NCBI GenBank assembly: GCA_013396995.1
Contig: VWZP01006003.1
Coordinates: forward strand, 1,337,213 to 1,401,212
Length of the DNA: 64,000 nt
Direction of reading: 5' to 3'
DNA from: Dicaeum eximium
Lineage: Eukaryota > Chordata > Aves > Passeriformes > Dicaeidae
Shown: positions 62,433 to 64,000 of the stretch, in pieces
Position numbering within the stretch: the stretch's first letter is position 1
How the letters are laid out: each line of letters starts with the position of its first letter
The notes under the pieces: model-generated
Told to the model about the DNA's origin: nothing
Databases searched by the model: none
What the model saw: only the letters and a program-made list of their open reading frames with translations
Translations under genes and position numbers: made by a program

Positions 62433-64000
62433 CTAAAACATTTTTGGAGGAGACAGGAGCAGAGAAAGTGTGACCAGCTGAAAACTTAGTAAATGTCACA
62501 ACTAAATTGGAGTACAAAAGTTACCAGGGAATGGATGCTACTCAGCACTTCTGCAGGCTGGAGGCACCATCCAGTGCTGTGGACAGGATGTCTACACTTG
62601 ACCAAAGCAGCATTTCAGCTTGGGAGTTAGCTTAGTTTGGTCACATAATCATTACAATACAAACCTTCAACTCTTCTTTATTTCTGTTTTAGAGAAAGTA
62701 CCACAGGGATAAGAGGATGGCCTGTTATGTTAACACTGGCCCACAAAAATGCAAGGTATTAAATGAAACACATTTATAATACACCAAAAGGATAAAAAAC
62801 TTTCACTGTAAATGATGCCTAAAGAGAAACTACATGTGCACTTTAGGAACAAAGGTAACATTTCTGAAGCAGGGAGAGGAATGGATTCCCATGAAGATGT
62901 GAGGGAAGATGTGAGGGAAGATGTGAGCCTACTTCCCTCAAAATACCATTTGAACAATGCTTTTAGGCATGTGTTGGGATTTAGCAACATAAGACATTCA
63001 AAGAGTTGCTGATGGCAGAGAAGTACAGCAGAACAATGCTCTTATCTTCAGCAAACTGGAAAGATTCAGAATCAACATGATTATAAATTCTGCCATATGT
63101 TTTAGACAAATGAAGAGTAGGTTTATTTTGCACTCAGAACGGGTTCTGTCTCAGGTAAAATTTATCTCTAATTTACATTCAAAATCACAATACATGCTTA
63201 AATCTAGCTACATATAGCATTCAAAAACCTCTGGATGTGCTTTAATAATTTTATAATAAAGCTCAATAGTACACATTACTTTCCCTGACTTCTTCCATGT
63301 AGGTTTTCTCTTTCCATCACAAAGCGTTCATAAACGATTTTATAATGTTCTTTCAACAGGAGAAACTCAGATGCTACTACTGCACAAAATCAAATATTTG
63401 TGTAAATTTAGTATGCAAACACAGCACTACATTGCCTTTATATCCCTCCATAACAGTCAACTTGTGATCCATCCTGGAAGTGAATTATTGCATTTACAAC
63501 TAGCTCAATTTCTACTTACATGTTTTCACAAGGAGAGTTGAGTATGTCATTTGCCATATAGGTGCTGTAGGAGGGAAGTATGTAAAATGCTTTAATAAAT
63601 CCTGTACTCCTAAAGGTAGAGCTAATGACTCCTGACAAATATGGATAATAAGACTGGTTTTCATCCTCAATTGGTGACAGAGCAAGAAACATTGCAGTTG
63701 AGAATTAGGAGATTAATAAAAATCTAGCACAGGCATTGTGCAGTATTTACTGCAGAAAGCCTTTCTACTTCCATTCAAATGCAGCTGCCAAAAAGTGGTA
63801 TTCTTATGCTTAGCAAACTAAATTAAAAAATTAGAATATGCAATTATCATAAACTACTCAAAATGTACAGCCAAGAATTCATCTAGTAATCAAAAGATCA
63901 AAGGAGAACCTCAGTGACAAGTAGTCCAAACTGGCAAGCGTGGATATAATAACCAAACTTTCCCTGTTTTATTAGTGTTTAGTGTGCAAAACAAGATCAG
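62433..64000 (-). other. ERC1: 3' end of the upstream ERC1 intron
   Basis: AT-rich sequence immediately upstream, in transcription order, of the exon at 62272-62432. The acceptor AG is at 62433-62434, preceded by a weak pyrimidine tract (TGTTTT). It contains the 12-bp tandem repeat at 62893-62927. No other exon, RNA gene or transposon is recognisable. Confidence 0.85.
62893..62927. repeat. 12-bp tandem repeat, 2.9 copies
   Basis: Seen: GAAGATGTGAGG is present at 62893 and 62905, and at 62917 with only the last base differing. It lies in the intron about 460 bp upstream, in transcription order, of the ERC1 exon at 62272-62432. The unit is a multiple of three, so overlapping frames stay open through it by construction. 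Confidence 0.95.

Noticed and set aside
1..64000. A new multi-gene or defence-type system
   Set aside because: The window is introns of one vertebrate gene. No gene cluster, CRISPR array or phage-like organisation is present.

Overview
This window is non-coding-rich vertebrate nuclear DNA, almost certainly from a bird. Evidence for a bird: two 3'-end fragments of CR1, the dominant avian LINE, at about 32168-32452 and 41925-42110, and a probable avian endogenous-retrovirus LTR near 49432. The sequence is AT-rich, shows no CpG island or bacterial gene organisation, and is dense in stop codons. The only protein-coding sequence I can support is two consecutive exons of ERC1 (ELKS/CAST-family scaffold protein) on the minus strand.

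Layout, in minus-strand transcription order. 64000-62433 is the 3' end of an upstream ERC1 intron. 62432-62272 is a 161-nt coding exon. 62271-19347 is one 42,925-bp intron. 19346-19202 is a 145-nt coding exon. 19201-1 is at least 19 kb of the next intron; its 3' end and the following exon lie outside the window. The two exons splice in frame across a phase-2 junction, with the lysine codon split AA|A. Together they encode about 102 residues of uninterrupted, highly charged coiled coil from the C-terminal half of ERC1. Family members with this architecture organise presynaptic active zones and cortical secretion sites.

The intronic sequence holds CR1 fragments (both antisense to ERC1), a probable solo LTR, several small tandem arrays (about 50-bp units at 6647-6840, 34-35-bp units at 2466-2559, 12-bp units at 62893-62927), simple A/T-rich repeats, and a single ambiguous base at 6880 beside a CTTTT tract. 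Several perfect inverted repeats occur. The most striking is a perfect 39-bp-arm hairpin with an 8-nt loop at 33584-33669, the most unexplained structure in the window. A few higher-complexity patches look like candidate conserved non-coding elements, but that cannot be shown without alignment.

I found no evidence of a new multi-gene system, CRISPR array, tRNA, rRNA or complete mobile element. The other open reading frames (all 157 codons or fewer) look like chance frames.
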